A DNA stretch of 64,000 nt from Sialis fuliginosa (Eukaryota; Arthropoda; Insecta; Megaloptera; Sialidae). Below are positions 12,168-23,918 of this stretch, piece by piece (within the stretch, counting starts at the first letter, position 1; each line of letters begins with the position of its first letter). The position numbers and the translations under genes are program-made. The stretch is taken from NCBI GenBank assembly GCA_961205875.1, contig OY540809.1, forward strand, positions 12,040,267 to 12,104,266, read 5' to 3'. Below the pieces are notes generated by a model. The model was not told the DNA's origin, did no database searches, and saw only the letters and a program-made list of their open reading frames with translations.

Positions 12168-13275
12168 GTCCCAAGGCAGATATTTATATAGGTATAATAG
12201 AGATTTCAGACTGTTGAGACACACTAGATATATACTATCATATATATACCAACTACCTACTAATAAAATCATTGCATGAGCAGCCAGCATTACAAATGAA
12301 AGGTAGATCATGAACATCGGTATAATTAACTGACTAATACGTTTATAGCTCTCGCAAAACAACTTAATTTTGTCTAAACAAACATTGATGAACAACGCCA
12401 AAGAAACTTATGTTTATCAACGGAAGTGATGTCACGATAATTAAATTTAATTAATAATTTAATATTAGTACCCTATACACGTGAACTTAGCCTCGAGTTG
12501 ATTGTTGGGTTTTGCGGTGCCTTGGATATATTTGAGTTTTAATTGGAATTACTACTACTAGAAATTAGAATCGCTGATTCAATAAGAAAGTTTCATCGGT
12601 GATGAAATGTTCCGAAATTGGAAATTTGTAAACTATGCCACTTTGCAAAAATTATTTGTACTTAAAGGCCGAAGTGAGAAATAATCTGAAAATTACTAAC
12701 TGAAGCTTTAAAAAGCGGGTGTCACATTCCGTCCTGGGTTTTCCCCAAGTCGGTTAGAATATGACTGTCCTATACGTTCCTATATACGGAGCAGAAATAC
12801 AATTCCCTAGCGAGAGGTAACTTGCGTGCTCTGGAATATTTGTATTGAATAATTGTATTTTGTTGGTTCAAGATACTATGTTATTGGCTATTTGCATCAA
12901 TAGAAATACTCATTCAGATCGAATGTTTAAATTAGTTGCGTGGAATAGTTTTAATTTATTCAATTTAAAAAGTGTATTTTTGCAACACATAATTTGAATT
13001 GTAAATATTTCAAAGAATTATTGTATTGAATAAAATAACATTAAATTGTATCAATAAATTAAGCTGTTTGGATCAAATAGATTCCTATAAATAACTGGGT
13101 TATTGGACGCAACATCAATGAATTAATTAGATCAAGTAAAATTTACTTGCTTTCAGTAAACATGATTAATATAATTTGAGTTATTTGTATCCATTAATTT
13201 TTTTTCAGTGTGGGTTGCTAAAATAACACCAGTAAAGGTACATCATCGATAAAGAGTTGTATCAGAATATAATTG
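12168..13275. other. AT-rich DNA, nothing recognised
   Basis: A minus-strand 79-codon frame (12162-12401) is rich in hydrophobic residues but has no start context, homology or neighbour that would support it. Confidence 0.4.
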
Positions 13276-13445
13276 TCACGGTGTATGTATGTTCGGGTAT
13301 AACTCCGACAAAAATGCACCTATTTGGTAGATTATTTGTTTGTTTGAAAGAGTATACTCCCGAGTTGGTCCCATATAAATTTTATCAGAATCTGACCATG
13401 GACTTCATGTACTCAAAGTATTAATTTTTTTCATAAATAATTTTA
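13276..13445 (+). repeat. Dispersed repeat family I, copy 1
   Basis: 'gtatgtatgttcgggtataa', 'aaagagtatactcccgag' and 'ttttatcagaatctgacca' match 48360-48485 in reverse. The other copy also has the 'gaacctcctcc' terminus typical of a repeat I associate with Lepidoptera; this one is truncated. Confidence 0.6.
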
Positions 13446-13816
13446 TAAAAAATGAAATAAAAATCCATGTTTATTAAATTACTATTCAAAAAATTCTCCA
13501 TTCGTCTACCTATATAGTTAATGTATGTCTTCGCAAAAGTTTCAAGAGGCGTAGAGTGAAAACATTGTCTTTTTATAAGTCAATTTATATGTATGAGTCA
13601 AATTTCATAAGTTAAAACTTTCCATTTTAACTTTAAGAATAGCGTCAGTAAGTATCATTTTGTCAAACTTTATCGTGGTGGTTGGAAAATTTCAATGCAG
13701 AGATATTAAATATAAAATTATATATAAGTATTCATAATGAATAATAATCATAAGATAATTTCAAAATATTTTTTAATAGATAATATCAAAACTATGACAA
13801 TAAAATATATTATTAC

Positions 13817-14746
13817 TAACTTTTACCCACGACTTCGTCCGCGTCGAATTTGTATTGCTTCCTGGCAATATTAAGATACGAGAAGCTATGTGATCGTTTC
13901 AGATTGAGAGAAAAAAAATGTTCTCCGATTACAAAATTTTAAATTGATTTATCCGTTTCACGTCAAGGCAAACACTTTTCGTTCCGTGTCTGTCTGTCTG
14001 TCCGTCCGTCTGTCCCCTGAATCCTTGTCACACGCATAACTCATGAACCACTGAACCGATATTATTGAAATTTGGTCGGATGGTTGGGTCTGGCTTGAGG
14101 ACGATTCCATTTCAAAATCATCAAAATCGTGTGTAAGGGGGAGGGGTGACACCCCAAAATATATATTTTTTCATGATATCTCAAGAACGACACATGTTAC
14201 GTCAAATTTTTTAGAATATTTTTTGTAGAGCATTAAATTTCCTATAATATGGGTTTACAACGATTGTTGTAAAATATTCCCTTACAAAGATTTATCTCAA
14301 TTTATTTTAAAAATTTGTGTTTTGGTTTTTCTAAATTGACATTTGCTTTATTAAATGTCATTTTGACGTTTTAAAAGTCATTTTTACATTTGTCAAAAAA
14401 TTTAAAATATACGAAAAAATAATCAGGTGTGTCTTGAGAAAAATTTCGAACTAATATTTTTTAGTAAAATTGTATACAAATTAAATGATTAACCAATTCC
14501 AGGCAATTTATCTCAACATTATCGGTTTTTATTTAAATTGTTCAATAATTAACTACCTTTGGTGAATTTAGCACGAGGAAGCACTGTGCATTTACTTGGC
14601 AGATGTTTTTTTATCTAATCGATTTTCGGGATATAAAGTAGCGTATATCCTTCCTCAGGATGCAAGCTATCTCCCTGCCAAATTTCATGAAGATCGGTTC
14701 AGCGGTTTAACCTTGAAAAGGTAAGAAACTATAATATTAGTAAGGA
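13817..14746 (-). mobile_element. Helitron-like element, copy F2, split by about 740 bp
   Basis: On the minus strand the 3' part is at 13817-13862 (hairpin region 'acgcggacgaagtcgt', terminal TTAG then T). The 5' part is at 14607-14746 (core 'atcttcatgaaatttggcag', ending at TCCTTACTAATATTAT). Between them is unrelated DNA including a 'tgtctgtctgtccgtccg' tract (13987-14012) and repeat L. The two halves therefore belonged to one element that received later insertions. Confidence 0.6.
14480..14605 (+). repeat. Repeat family L, copy 1
   Basis: 'gaatttagcacgaggaagca' and the preceding 'aattgttcaataatta' match 44810-44865 in reverse. It sits inside the disrupted Helitron-like copy F2. No ends are defined. 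Confidence 0.5.
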
Positions 14747-15965
14747 TTGTTTACAGTTTCTTAATTTTTTTATGTAGTAATGGTGCATTTAGAATTTTCA
14801 TACCACTTTTCGTTTTCGCGTTACAAGCCCTAATACTATGTAATACTCCATTTAATTAACTGCTTACAAGTGAACACGTTTTATTAAATTTATTTATAAT
14901 ACCGGACATAATTCAATTGAATTTGTGCAATGCTTTAAAAATAAAACAACAAAATAAATTATTTCATATTTTTACTAATAAACGGCAAAACGTTTTGTAT
15001 TTCATACTTAATTATTTCCTGTAATAGGGTCTGATGTTTATGAAAACACAAATTTTCTCGTTTGTTTATTTGGTTTCTAATGACTCACTTGTGAGTAATT
15101 AGTGTTTTTATTTTATTTATATATTATACGTTAACATAAAATCAGGAATTTAAAATGAAAGATCTGAATTGGGTGCAAATATCAAAAGGAATTTTTTATT
15201 CTTTTTCATAAAACTTGAAATAACTCTTTTTTATAAATCGTAGTGAGAATTACTACGGAACCCTATCATGTGCGTGTCCAACACGTAGAGATATCAAAAA
15301 TAATGTTCAATTCTTTTTCATAAAATTTGAAATTAAGGATATGTACTCGTATATTTACACAGTGTAAAATTGAACATCTAAGAAGTTTGGTGAAACGAAG
15401 AATTTACATGTGTTTAATTAGTTGTATAATCCGAAATAATATTAGAGAACGAACTAATCTGCAAATAAGATGAAATCACAATCAAGTACATTCGTATTTA
15501 CTTAATCCTTTTGGTACTAAAACACTCGTAATTAAAATGTATTAACTCGAAGAGCAAGTTCCATATGTACTACCAGGAAATGTAAATATATTTCAATAAT
15601 GTATATTTTAAATTTACTGAAGAGAAGGTATTATTATGTATTATTATAATTTACTAGATGAACTGCCGGGCGACGTCTATTCTTAACTTTTAAATTAATT
15701 ATTAAATAATGCCTTTAAATTTAAGAACAGTGTGTCGACAGTTTCAATCAAAACAATCAGAAAATATTTGGGGGAACACCACTGTGATGGGTTCAAAATT
15801 GCTGATTTTTTTATACCTATCTATTTGGGAAGGATATGTTAATAAGGATACTTTGAACTGTTTACACAAAATTTTATGGAAAAATATAAAAAAATTACAA
15901 AGTTATAAAATACAATATGGTCGGACACGATACCTTCCATAGTGTGAATCCCCACTCCTCAAAGT
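14747..15965. other. AT-rich DNA, no gene recognised
   Basis: 'actacggaaccctatcatgt' with 'gcgtgtcc' (15253-15281) matches 42390-42420 in reverse, marking an end of a shared repeat. A 77-codon frame at 15709-15942 has no recognisable feature. Confidence 0.4.
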
Positions 15966-16345
15966 CCTTATAAAGTACTGGCACCAGTCTTGGATCGTAC
16001 CCCAGTTTTGGACACTTGTTTAATGAAATGTACTCAATTAGAAATATTTGTTGTAAATTTATAAAAATGATTCTTTATTTTATAACTTTTATGTCGTAGT
16101 ATCTACTTATGATTTTGTAATCATTAGTTGAGTTTTCTTTATCCATTATTGGAGAAAAAACAAAAGAAAAATAAAGGGTTGTAATAAATTTTTTTTAAAA
16201 ACTATAATTGTGAACTTTAGTAATTAAATTGATTTAATAAAGAGGTACGTAACATGAGTGCATGAGAATTACAAAAAAAGCCCATAAATCTAAAAAAAAA
16301 CAGTAAACTCTTAAAGCGGCCAAGATTGGTAACACTACATATTCA
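15966..16345 (+). mobile_element. Family H MITE, internally deleted copy
   Basis: Starts 'aaagtactggcaccagtctt' like the full copy at 45045. It lacks the middle present there, and resumes with 'gattttgtaatcatt', 'tatccattattggagaaaaa' and 'catgagaattacaaaaaaag'. It ends near 'agcggccaagattggtaac', a decayed form of the right end. Confidence 0.7.
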
Positions 16346-17000
16346 TAATAAAATGATTACGCCGCGCGACGGTGCGGTTCGCAGTATAGAACATCTACTG
16401 TATTAATAAAACATACTTTGAAAATTCTAAATTCATCATATCAATGGCATATATATTTCTATTATCCAATTTATTTGATAGAAAGAACTAAATGAAAAAA
16501 ATATGTCCCGTACTAACAAGATTACAACAATTACTTTTTTGTTTCCGTCGTTCGAACACGACAAGAAACAAATACATATATGAGTGTTCTTTGTTCTTCT
16601 TTATTCCAGAGAGTTGACCGAACTTTTGTACAATAACTCCCATTCTCTATTAAAAGCTTAGCACTAAATAGGAACCTCGTATATCAGATCCTTTCGTTTA
16701 TTACTAATTCACAAAGACAGATCACAAAAGTTTGCTGAGAAAGTTTTTGTTTTGTTTGGACAGTGACAATAATATAATATAGTTTTATACAAGTTATATT
16801 GTTTTTATATGTTGGTACAGAAGTACAATGTTTATCTAAAGGATACTATTTTGATATATTTGGGAAAATTTAGACATTTTATCGATGTTATAGACAGGTA
16901 CGGAATATATTTATAAAGAATGTGTGTATCACATACAGTATTTTAAGGGGGGGGCACCGCAATGGACACCATTTCGCATTAAATTAATTTTAAAAAAGCT
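16346..17000. other. AT-rich DNA, nothing recognised
   Basis: An 8-G run lies near 16947-16955. No repeat partner was found. Confidence 0.35.
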
Positions 17001-17215
17001 GGCATGAGACTTTCTTATACTTAACACTGACAGTAGTGTGGGTACGTATTCTTAATTTTATAAAAAAAAATCTGGTGAACTAATAAAAAATAGAAAACAA
17101 TAAACAAAATATAAATTACAGATAATATTTTTAAAAAAATTCTCTAATTCGCATCGTTTCAATAATAACTAGAAATTTCAAAAATTGAGAAGAGTAAACA
17201 TTCATTCCTGGTTAA
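17000..17215 (+). repeat. MITE of family D, partial copy
   Basis: 'gagactttcttatac', 'gtgggta' and 'agagtaaacattc' follow the order of 11808-12030. The right end is missing. Confidence 0.55.
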
Positions 17216-17868
17216 GTTCGTTTTAAAAAATAGGAAATCTTCTTTCATGGCGAAAATTAATCCTAAATATAAAATGTCACTCTTCTATGATTTGTCGAAT
17301 CGATTCAGTGAAAAATTGATAATTCCATTAAAATTCGGAATTTGAAAAAAATCGGCTTAACAATATTATTTAACCAATTGTTAACTCCTTTTCTAAAAAA
17401 AAAAATGTATATGTAATCGTATATAGACTTTGTCGGGCGTGTGTTTGAATTTCTAATCAGCTTAAATTTTCTACAAAATGGTGGGCATGGAAAACAGTTA
17501 ATATTATTTATTTTTCGCAACAAGTTATTCAAAATAAATTTCATAAGCTTAACGGCAGGTATAGATGTTACAAATTTATCCAATAATTTTCAGATTTGTT
17601 GGATAATTAGAGCGTGAGAAATGCAAAAAGAAACATTTCTGAGAATACCTCGTTGAAACGCCAGACAATAGAGTTCGCCGTAAAGGCGTACATCTGGTGT
17701 ACAAAAAATATATACAGAGTGATTCAGCACTGTCGTGTTCAACTAGAACAGTAAATTGAGAAAAATATTTCAAGCAAAAAACATTATATGTACATATGAA
17801 CATGTGTCCGGAAATTTATCGTAAGGAGGCTACAGTCCTCCAAAGATTTTACTCAAAATTATAGTCTA

Positions 17869-18008
17869 ATGCGGTGTTCACACCAAAGAAAACAAAACAG
17901 CAACACGGTGTTTGAAAACACATCGTATTTAAAAATGCATAGGGTTTATTGCACTTTTGTCAAAAAGACACGATGTTGCTGTTTTGTTTTTTCGGTGTAA
18001 ACACTCCA
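17869..18008. mobile_element. Short foldback MITE, 140 bp
   Basis: The left arm 'gcggtgttcacaccaaagaa' then 'aacaaaacagcaacac' pairs with the right arm 'gttgctgttttgttttttcg' then 'gtgtaaacactcc'. It lies directly against the next foldback element (18011), suggesting a preferred insertion site. No open frame. Confidence 0.75.
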
Positions 18009-18010
18009 TA

Positions 18011-18399
18011 AGATCCGACATAAGAACGACCTTCACCCATCTGTTTAATGGATGAGAAGTATTTTTTATCAAATTTAGTATGTTAAAAAATATATCGCGA
18101 GTGGGTTGGCTAAAAAAATCCTGTCAAGGCTATGATTATGATATGATGTGCGATAGAAGAGGACTCAGCATTGGAGCTGCGCGTGGAAGGCCGTCGGGTA
18201 ACAGAGAATGCGCATGATATTTATTCATGCAATAGAGAAGGAGAGCGATACACTTTTATTCAATTTTTAATTAATCATAGCCTTGTCAGGAATTTTTTAG
18301 CCAACTCACTCGCAATATATTTTTTAACATACTAAATTTGATAAAAAATACTTTTCATCCATTAAACAGATGGGTGAAGGTCGTTCCTATGTCGGATCT
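18011..18399. mobile_element. Foldback MITE with about 128-bp arms
   Basis: The left arm (18011-18139) starts AGATCCGACATAAGAACGAC and pairs with the right arm (18272-18399) ending GTCGTTCCTATGTCGGATCT. Arms are nearly identical, including 'ttcacccatctgtttaatgg' and 'tatcaaatttagtatgtta'. The roughly 130-bp loop is GC-richer ('gctgcgcgtggaaggccgtc'). Confidence 0.85.
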
Positions 18400-18708
18400 C
18401 CTACTATTAGTTTTTATTTAATATATTGAGAACCCATTGTGATACAGTTATGAAATTTAATACAAGGTTCAGTATTAATGAGTTTTATCTATTTTCAGTA
18501 TCAACCAATAGTAATTTAGACCAGGTGTGTATGGGGCCAGTGGATCCATCGATTTTTATCTAGTATTGTTTTGTTTTAATAATTTTTTCCCGGGTTTAGC
18601 CCTTGTGTCAAGATATACTGATTTTAAATTTACGCTAGCACGCAAAACTGATATCTGCGCGTTACATCAAGTTTCTGAAAAGCCCACCCAGTATCTGTCC
18701 TGAAACTC

Positions 18709-18983
18709 TATACCTTTTCAACTTCAAATTGGGAATAATCAATTTCAAATTGAGACTAAACAATTTCATATTGGGAATAATCAATTTCAAATTGAGACTA
18801 AACAATTTCATATTGGGAATAATCAATTTCAAATTGAGACTAAACAATTTCAAATGTTTCAATTTGAAAATGTTTAGTCTCAATTTGAAATTAAAACATT
18901 TGAAATTTTTTAGTCTCAATTTGAAATTGATTATTCCCAATTTGAAATTGATTAGTCTCAATTTGAAGTTGAAAAGGTATAGA
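18709..18983. repeat. Palindromic array of 42-bp units
   Basis: Inverted ends 'ctataccttttcaacttcaa' and 'ttgaagttgaaaaggtatag' enclose an array built from two alternating words: AATTTCAAATTGAGACTAAAC and AATTTCA(A/T)ATTGGGAATAATC, each given here in shortened form. The left half reads one way and the right half the other. The 42-bp period equals 14 codons, so frames of 86-99 codons stay open on both strands with a repeated 'INFKLRLNNF' pattern. I regard these as by-products of the repeat, not genes. Confidence 0.85.
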
Positions 18984-18999
18984 CGTTAATCACGTTAAA

Positions 19000-19735
19000 A
19001 ATCTAGAACGTGCTAAGATTGGATCGTGTATTTGCCAACCCACCCCAGTTACAACGCGCATCAAAATTTTTGCAATCACTTCAACGACAATTATAGTCGA
19101 GTAACACCAAACATCAATTTCTGTACACATATTTGGCACCACTGAAAGAGCTAATACGCTGCACACACGTAGCTTTTAAACATTTAGCGGTACGTACAAT
19201 AGCTTCTGAACGTAAAAGCAATATCTGATTCTCCATCTTTGCCTCCATCATGACGCACAAAATACGTTTACGACACGCTGACAAAGATAGTATGAGTGAA
19301 ATGTTTCGTGTTTCCTTATCGTTTCTAAAGAACCCTATTACAGAAAAGTTAGATCTGTAATTATATTGTTTACTTTAAATCGATGCTGAAGTATACAGTA
19401 TATAAACTTGAATACTGTTTCGTACCGCACAATACGTCAAGTTTCTAAATTTCCGAGTGTATTTTAGAACATTAGGTTGTTTAATTATGTGTTCTGTATT
19501 GAAATTAAGATTTACACCGAATTAAGATAATGTTTTTGCGATTCTTCTTGTAAAACTTTTTCGTTTTTACATTTGATATTTTCTTTTTTAGGTTTTATTT
19601 TATTAACTTACCAACAGGAAATTATTGTTATCGGTCCGAAAATCAAAATCAAAAATGTAAACATATTTTTATGTTTCAAGGTCACTATAGTATATTTACA
19701 TTATTTCCATAAAGATTATGTGTGTGTGTATGTAC
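19000..19735. other. AT-rich DNA, no gene recognised
   Basis: 19728-19735 (GTATGTAC) is the left copy of the 8-bp target duplication for the next element. Nothing else supported. Confidence 0.4.
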
Positions 19736-20553
19736 TAGTGATGTAACGAATATTCGCATTCGCGAATATTCGCACATTTTTTAACATTCGCACTCGCATT
19801 CGCATTCGCAAGAAAAAGTGCGGATATTTTTGCGAATATTACTTTTTTTTTTGTAATAATAAAAAAAAATATTTTTTTATCTATTATATTAAATAATTAT
19901 TTTTAAGAACTTAGACAGTCAACATTTATTTTTACTTCCATGTTCTGAAGAAATGGAAGTATTGTAATACCGTCGAAAAATCGTGTACGAGATAAGAGCA
20001 AATTCTGATTGTACTAACTTCAAAATGTAAAAGAAAGTTGATTTACTCATGACGGCTGTGCGTGTGTGTGTCTGAATGTAAATTTTCATTCGTTCACGAT
20101 AACTACTGTAAAAATGTATCGATTTGAATTATTTTTGGGGGAAATGTTTGTCATAGTGAGTACTCCAGACCCCACCAAAAAAAGTTTTTTTTATGAAATT
20201 AAAGCAATTTAAATAATACAATACATGTGGGAGGGGGGGTTGTATGGAGCATGCCCCAACCCCTAAAAAAGTAAAAGTTATTAAATAAAAACTAATTAAA
20301 TAATGCAATAATTTTTTAAGAGAGAAGGGATTATATGGATCGTGCCCCCCCCCCCCACAAAAAATACAAAAAACTTATCAAATTAATACAAATTAAAATT
20401 AACAAAAAAAAAGTTGATGAAGCTTATATGTCTACATGCCCCCCCCCCCCCCCTCAAAGCGTAAAATATGAAAAAGAAAATTTATAATAAAAAAAGTCAA
20501 TATTCGCATTCGCATTCGCGAATGTTTAAAATCATGCATTCGTTACATCACTA
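19736..20553 (+). mobile_element. Non-autonomous hAT-like element, family A copy 1 (818 bp)
   Basis: Begins TAGTGATGTAACGAAT and ends ATTCGTTACATCACTA. It is flanked by identical GTATGTAC (19728-19735 and 20554-20561), an 8-bp duplication fitting the hAT pattern nTnnnnAn. Both ends carry runs of ATTCGC words. Inside are long C runs (20343-20356, 20439-20453) and AT blocks but no transposase. The copy at 42549-43389 is inverted relative to this one and shares the whole plan. Confidence 0.9.
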
Positions 20554-20565
20554 GTATGTACGTAT

Positions 20566-20795
20566 ATATCTCGCAAATAAAAAATGCTATTGACTTCATT
20601 GGGATGCCAATCGAAGTATTTTGACGTTAATATGATCTGAAAGAAAGGATTTTTCGAAATTCAACCCCTACAAGTGTAAAAATGAGTGTAAAAGTTTGTG
20701 TGGATAAAAATATTTTTTTGGTCGAATTTACTTGAAACTTAGCATGAATAAATAACATATTCTGCAATACAAATAATGAAACGTATTTTATTATT
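20566..20795 (+). repeat. Dispersed repeat family M, copy 2
   Basis: Starts 'tctcgcaaataaaaaatgct' and follows the order of window positions 1-145, with an extra 'attcaacccctacaagtg' segment. The hAT-like element at 19736 inserted just upstream of it. Confidence 0.7.
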
Positions 20796-21490
20796 TTTTT
20801 ATATACGTGTCTAAAATGGAAACAATAAATAATCAGTATTTAAGTATTTATAGTCATACCATATTGGGAAGTTGGTTCTGTGGACCTCAAGGGTCGAACC
20901 CACGGCTTGTTTTTGAATTACTTTGAAATATTTTATAACATTCCACTTCTCAAAAAATTGAAATTTTCAAAGCTTTGTAATTTAGTTTAAAATTGTTTTA
21001 TTTATTATTATATTCTAATCATATGTAACTAAAATAAAATAATGATCGGCAAAACCTTCAGTATGATTTTAACCGAAACTGAAGCCGAATACTACAAAAT
21101 ATAAATCATCTAGGTATTATTTTCAATAACGCTTTTTCGAATCTGCTCATTTAAAATCTTTAACAAACGTAATAAGCAAAATTAACCTACATTTTACCTT
21201 CTTCATTAGGCAAAATAATGGTATTTATAAAAAAAGCTTACAGTAAACTGATATACACACAATGTATAAGCTAATTATAAAAAATAAGAGGAAAAACTCG
21301 TATAATAGGGTTTATTAAAAATACAATGCAATGAAATATGATGGGTATTATACCTTAGAATGAATAAACATGTATTGATTATTATTATTTTCGTTTCTTA
21401 CTTGGCTTAATAAATTCTATAAATTACAATTAAAATAAATGTTTTTTTAAAGTTTGATTTAAACTAAAAAAAAATGTATGCTAAATTTTT
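20796..21490. other. AT-rich DNA, nothing recognised
   Basis: No repeats, frames or sites could be supported. Confidence 0.35.
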
Positions 21491-22389
21491 TATAAGGTAC
21501 CTGCGACAAATAAGGCTCATGGTGTTATAAGGCCCATGTGAAAAAAACACATTTGTAATAGTTAGATCGGTCTGGATTTTTATATACACATAGAAAGTAC
21601 TTATACAAAGCTAACTACATACCGACTAGTCTTTCGCCGCGCTAACTTTTTGGTACCTCTGAGTTTGTTGCGAGAGATGGTGATGAATGCTCAATTTTAT
21701 AAAAACAACTAACATATAATGTTAATTTTTGTTAAATTTTTTTATGTATTAATTGTTTAGGTAAAAAGTTAATTTCTATTGTTTTTAAGTTTTTGCTTTA
21801 TAAAATAAAATAAAATATACCGTAGTACCTTAGGGATAATAAGGCCTACCAAATTTAAGATTGGACTTTTTATTATTTATTACAATTTATGATCACATAT
21901 TTTGTTCTAGATTGGTATGTCATTTTTATTTACTAATAGTTCTATTAAGAAATCATCTACAACGAAGAAATAACGTGGTCTGGCGAGAGTTTAGCAGTTG
22001 CTATGGATGCAGCATCGGCACGTTATGGATAAAAAATAAATGTTAAAATAAATTATTAATTGTTTATTTATTAGCTGTAATTAAGCAAACATTACGCCAA
22101 ATGTTGATTAAAACAGAATTCCCATACAAAATAACATAATTATCTGAAAATGTGTAATTTAGTTAAGTGGCCTTATTATACTACCATAGTTTAATAAGGC
22201 CCAAAGTTACTTTTTTAAGATGTCTTAAAAATGAAAAAATCATTTAAAAAAAGTTGGTTTTCATACTTCTTTAGATTAATAAATCAACCAAAGTTTACTA
22301 TTAACATAGCTTTTTTAATATAAATTACTTATTACACGAAATATACCATTTTTAATTAAGGTGGGCCTTATTTGCCTCCATGACCTTAT
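21491..22389. mobile_element. Putative DNA transposon relic with 'ataaggcc' words
   Basis: The left end 'ataaggtacctgcgacaaat' then 'aaggctcatgg' pairs with the right end read in reverse, 'ataaggtcatggaggcaaat' then 'aaggcccac'. The word ATAAGGCC(C/T) recurs at least six times toward the two ends. A short frame at 21965-22030 reads EEITWSGESLAVAMDAA and faintly recalls the start of pogo/jerky-type DNA-binding domains. It stops at once and could be chance. Confidence 0.5.
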
Positions 22390-22816
22390 TAAATATTATA
22401 ACACTGTTCAATGAAACAAATTATTTGATTAGTCTATTTACAAAAAGTTTAGCTTAGTAAGTCATTAAATATTTATATCATTCTATCTCTTGTAGATTCT
22501 TATCCCTTCAGGAAACATATTTCATCCCGTTTCCCGATTCTATACGTGTTTTACTTCCTTCTACATATATGGGATGCCCGCTTTTTATTGGCATGCTACG
22601 TCTTTATTTGACCTAAAATTATTTGTATTTATCTGAACTTTTCTTTTCTTTACTAATGAGTTATTATTCGACAGGTACTATAAAATAAATCTCTAAAGAA
22701 AAAAAACTAAATTATATAGGTACAATTATAAACTAGATTATTTCTATGAAGGTATAGAGTAACAGAAAAATGTTTATTATAAAAAAATATTTTAAGTAAA
22801 AAACCTTATATGAACA

Positions 22817-22998
22817 CTAGTTTTTACCCCGACTTCGTCCGCGTGTTTTTTTTTTATTTAACTTTTTTTCGGGATACAAAGTAGCCTATGCCTTTCCTCA
22901 GAATGCAAAAATTACATCAAGATCGGTTTAGCGGTTTAACCGTGAAAAGGTAGCAAACAGACAGAGCTTCTTTCACATTTATAATATTAGTTAGTAGA
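22817..22998 (-). mobile_element. Helitron-like element, copy F3 (short form)
   Basis: On the minus strand it starts TCTACTAACTAATATTATAA and runs through 'ggttaaaccgctaaaccgat'. It ends 'cgcggacgaagtcggggt' then CTAG with T outside. It is only about 180 bp, so the middle of the family is deleted. Confidence 0.7.
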
Positions 22999-23918
22999 TT
23001 TTTTGTGAGAGAGTACAGCCCTCTAAAGATTATAAATATTTTTCTCAAGCTAAAAAGCTAAAGTCCTGAATCACCATGTCTAACTGTATAACGTTAGAGC
23101 TTCAAATGGCCCCAGGCAAATTTAAATTTGTGGGCTCCATGTACAGTGTTATATCCCCCCCCCATTACACACACCTCTGTATCCTCTTGAATTAAATACT
23201 GCCCATCTAAAATATAATATAATAATAAATAGATATTCTTACTACAGTAATGATTTAAAAAAAGATCGATTTGAGGTCACCCAAAGATCGACCCTGCAGT
23301 ACCTTCGTTATTTTATATAATGTACGTTTGTTATCGTTAATACTTTTTTGAAACAAAGACATTGCTTCATTATTATTATAATGATCAGTACAGTAGTATA
23401 ATATTTACAAAGACATTTTATTTAGATACCTATGTATTATACATATGTACTACCTGTGTATTGAGAAATTGAAAACAAATAGGCATGTTATATGTAATGT
23501 AATTTAAAACCAAAAGAAAGAATTTTCAGAAAATAACAATAAAATTTTCCATTTCAGGGAGAAATAAATTTTTCTCGTTATTTTTTCTTGAAATCTTTGG
23601 TAAAGTTTTATTGTATTTTGTGTTATATTTTAAAACTTTAAAGCATTCTTTAAAGTATTTTTTCATCATAATATTTATTTGTTTTTTATATACATAAAAT
23701 ATATACGTTTCTATCAACACAATTTTCATATTATGTAATAAATATAAGTAGGTATATTCCAGTGGCGTAACATGGTTTGGGAAATAGGGTGTGCTATTAT
23801 CACAGATTTGCTACATCTGTTGGAAACGGATAACTCCTTTCGATGGTCGTATTTATATGTGTATATATTTGAAATATATATAACAATATGCGATTTTATG
23901 AGGTGCAGAAAGGAAATA
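22999..23918. other. AT-rich DNA; possible transposon end at 23759
   Basis: 'cagtggcgtaacatgg' (23761-23776) resembles a hAT-type end, without a partner. A 9-C run lies at 23155-23163. A 90-codon frame (23772-24044) overlaps the next element and is not supported. Confidence 0.4.

Noticed and set aside
18662-18989. Repeat-protein genes on both strands (86 and 99 codons)
   Set aside because: The frames stay open because the 42-bp repeat is a multiple of three; mirror frames on both strands are expected from the palindrome.
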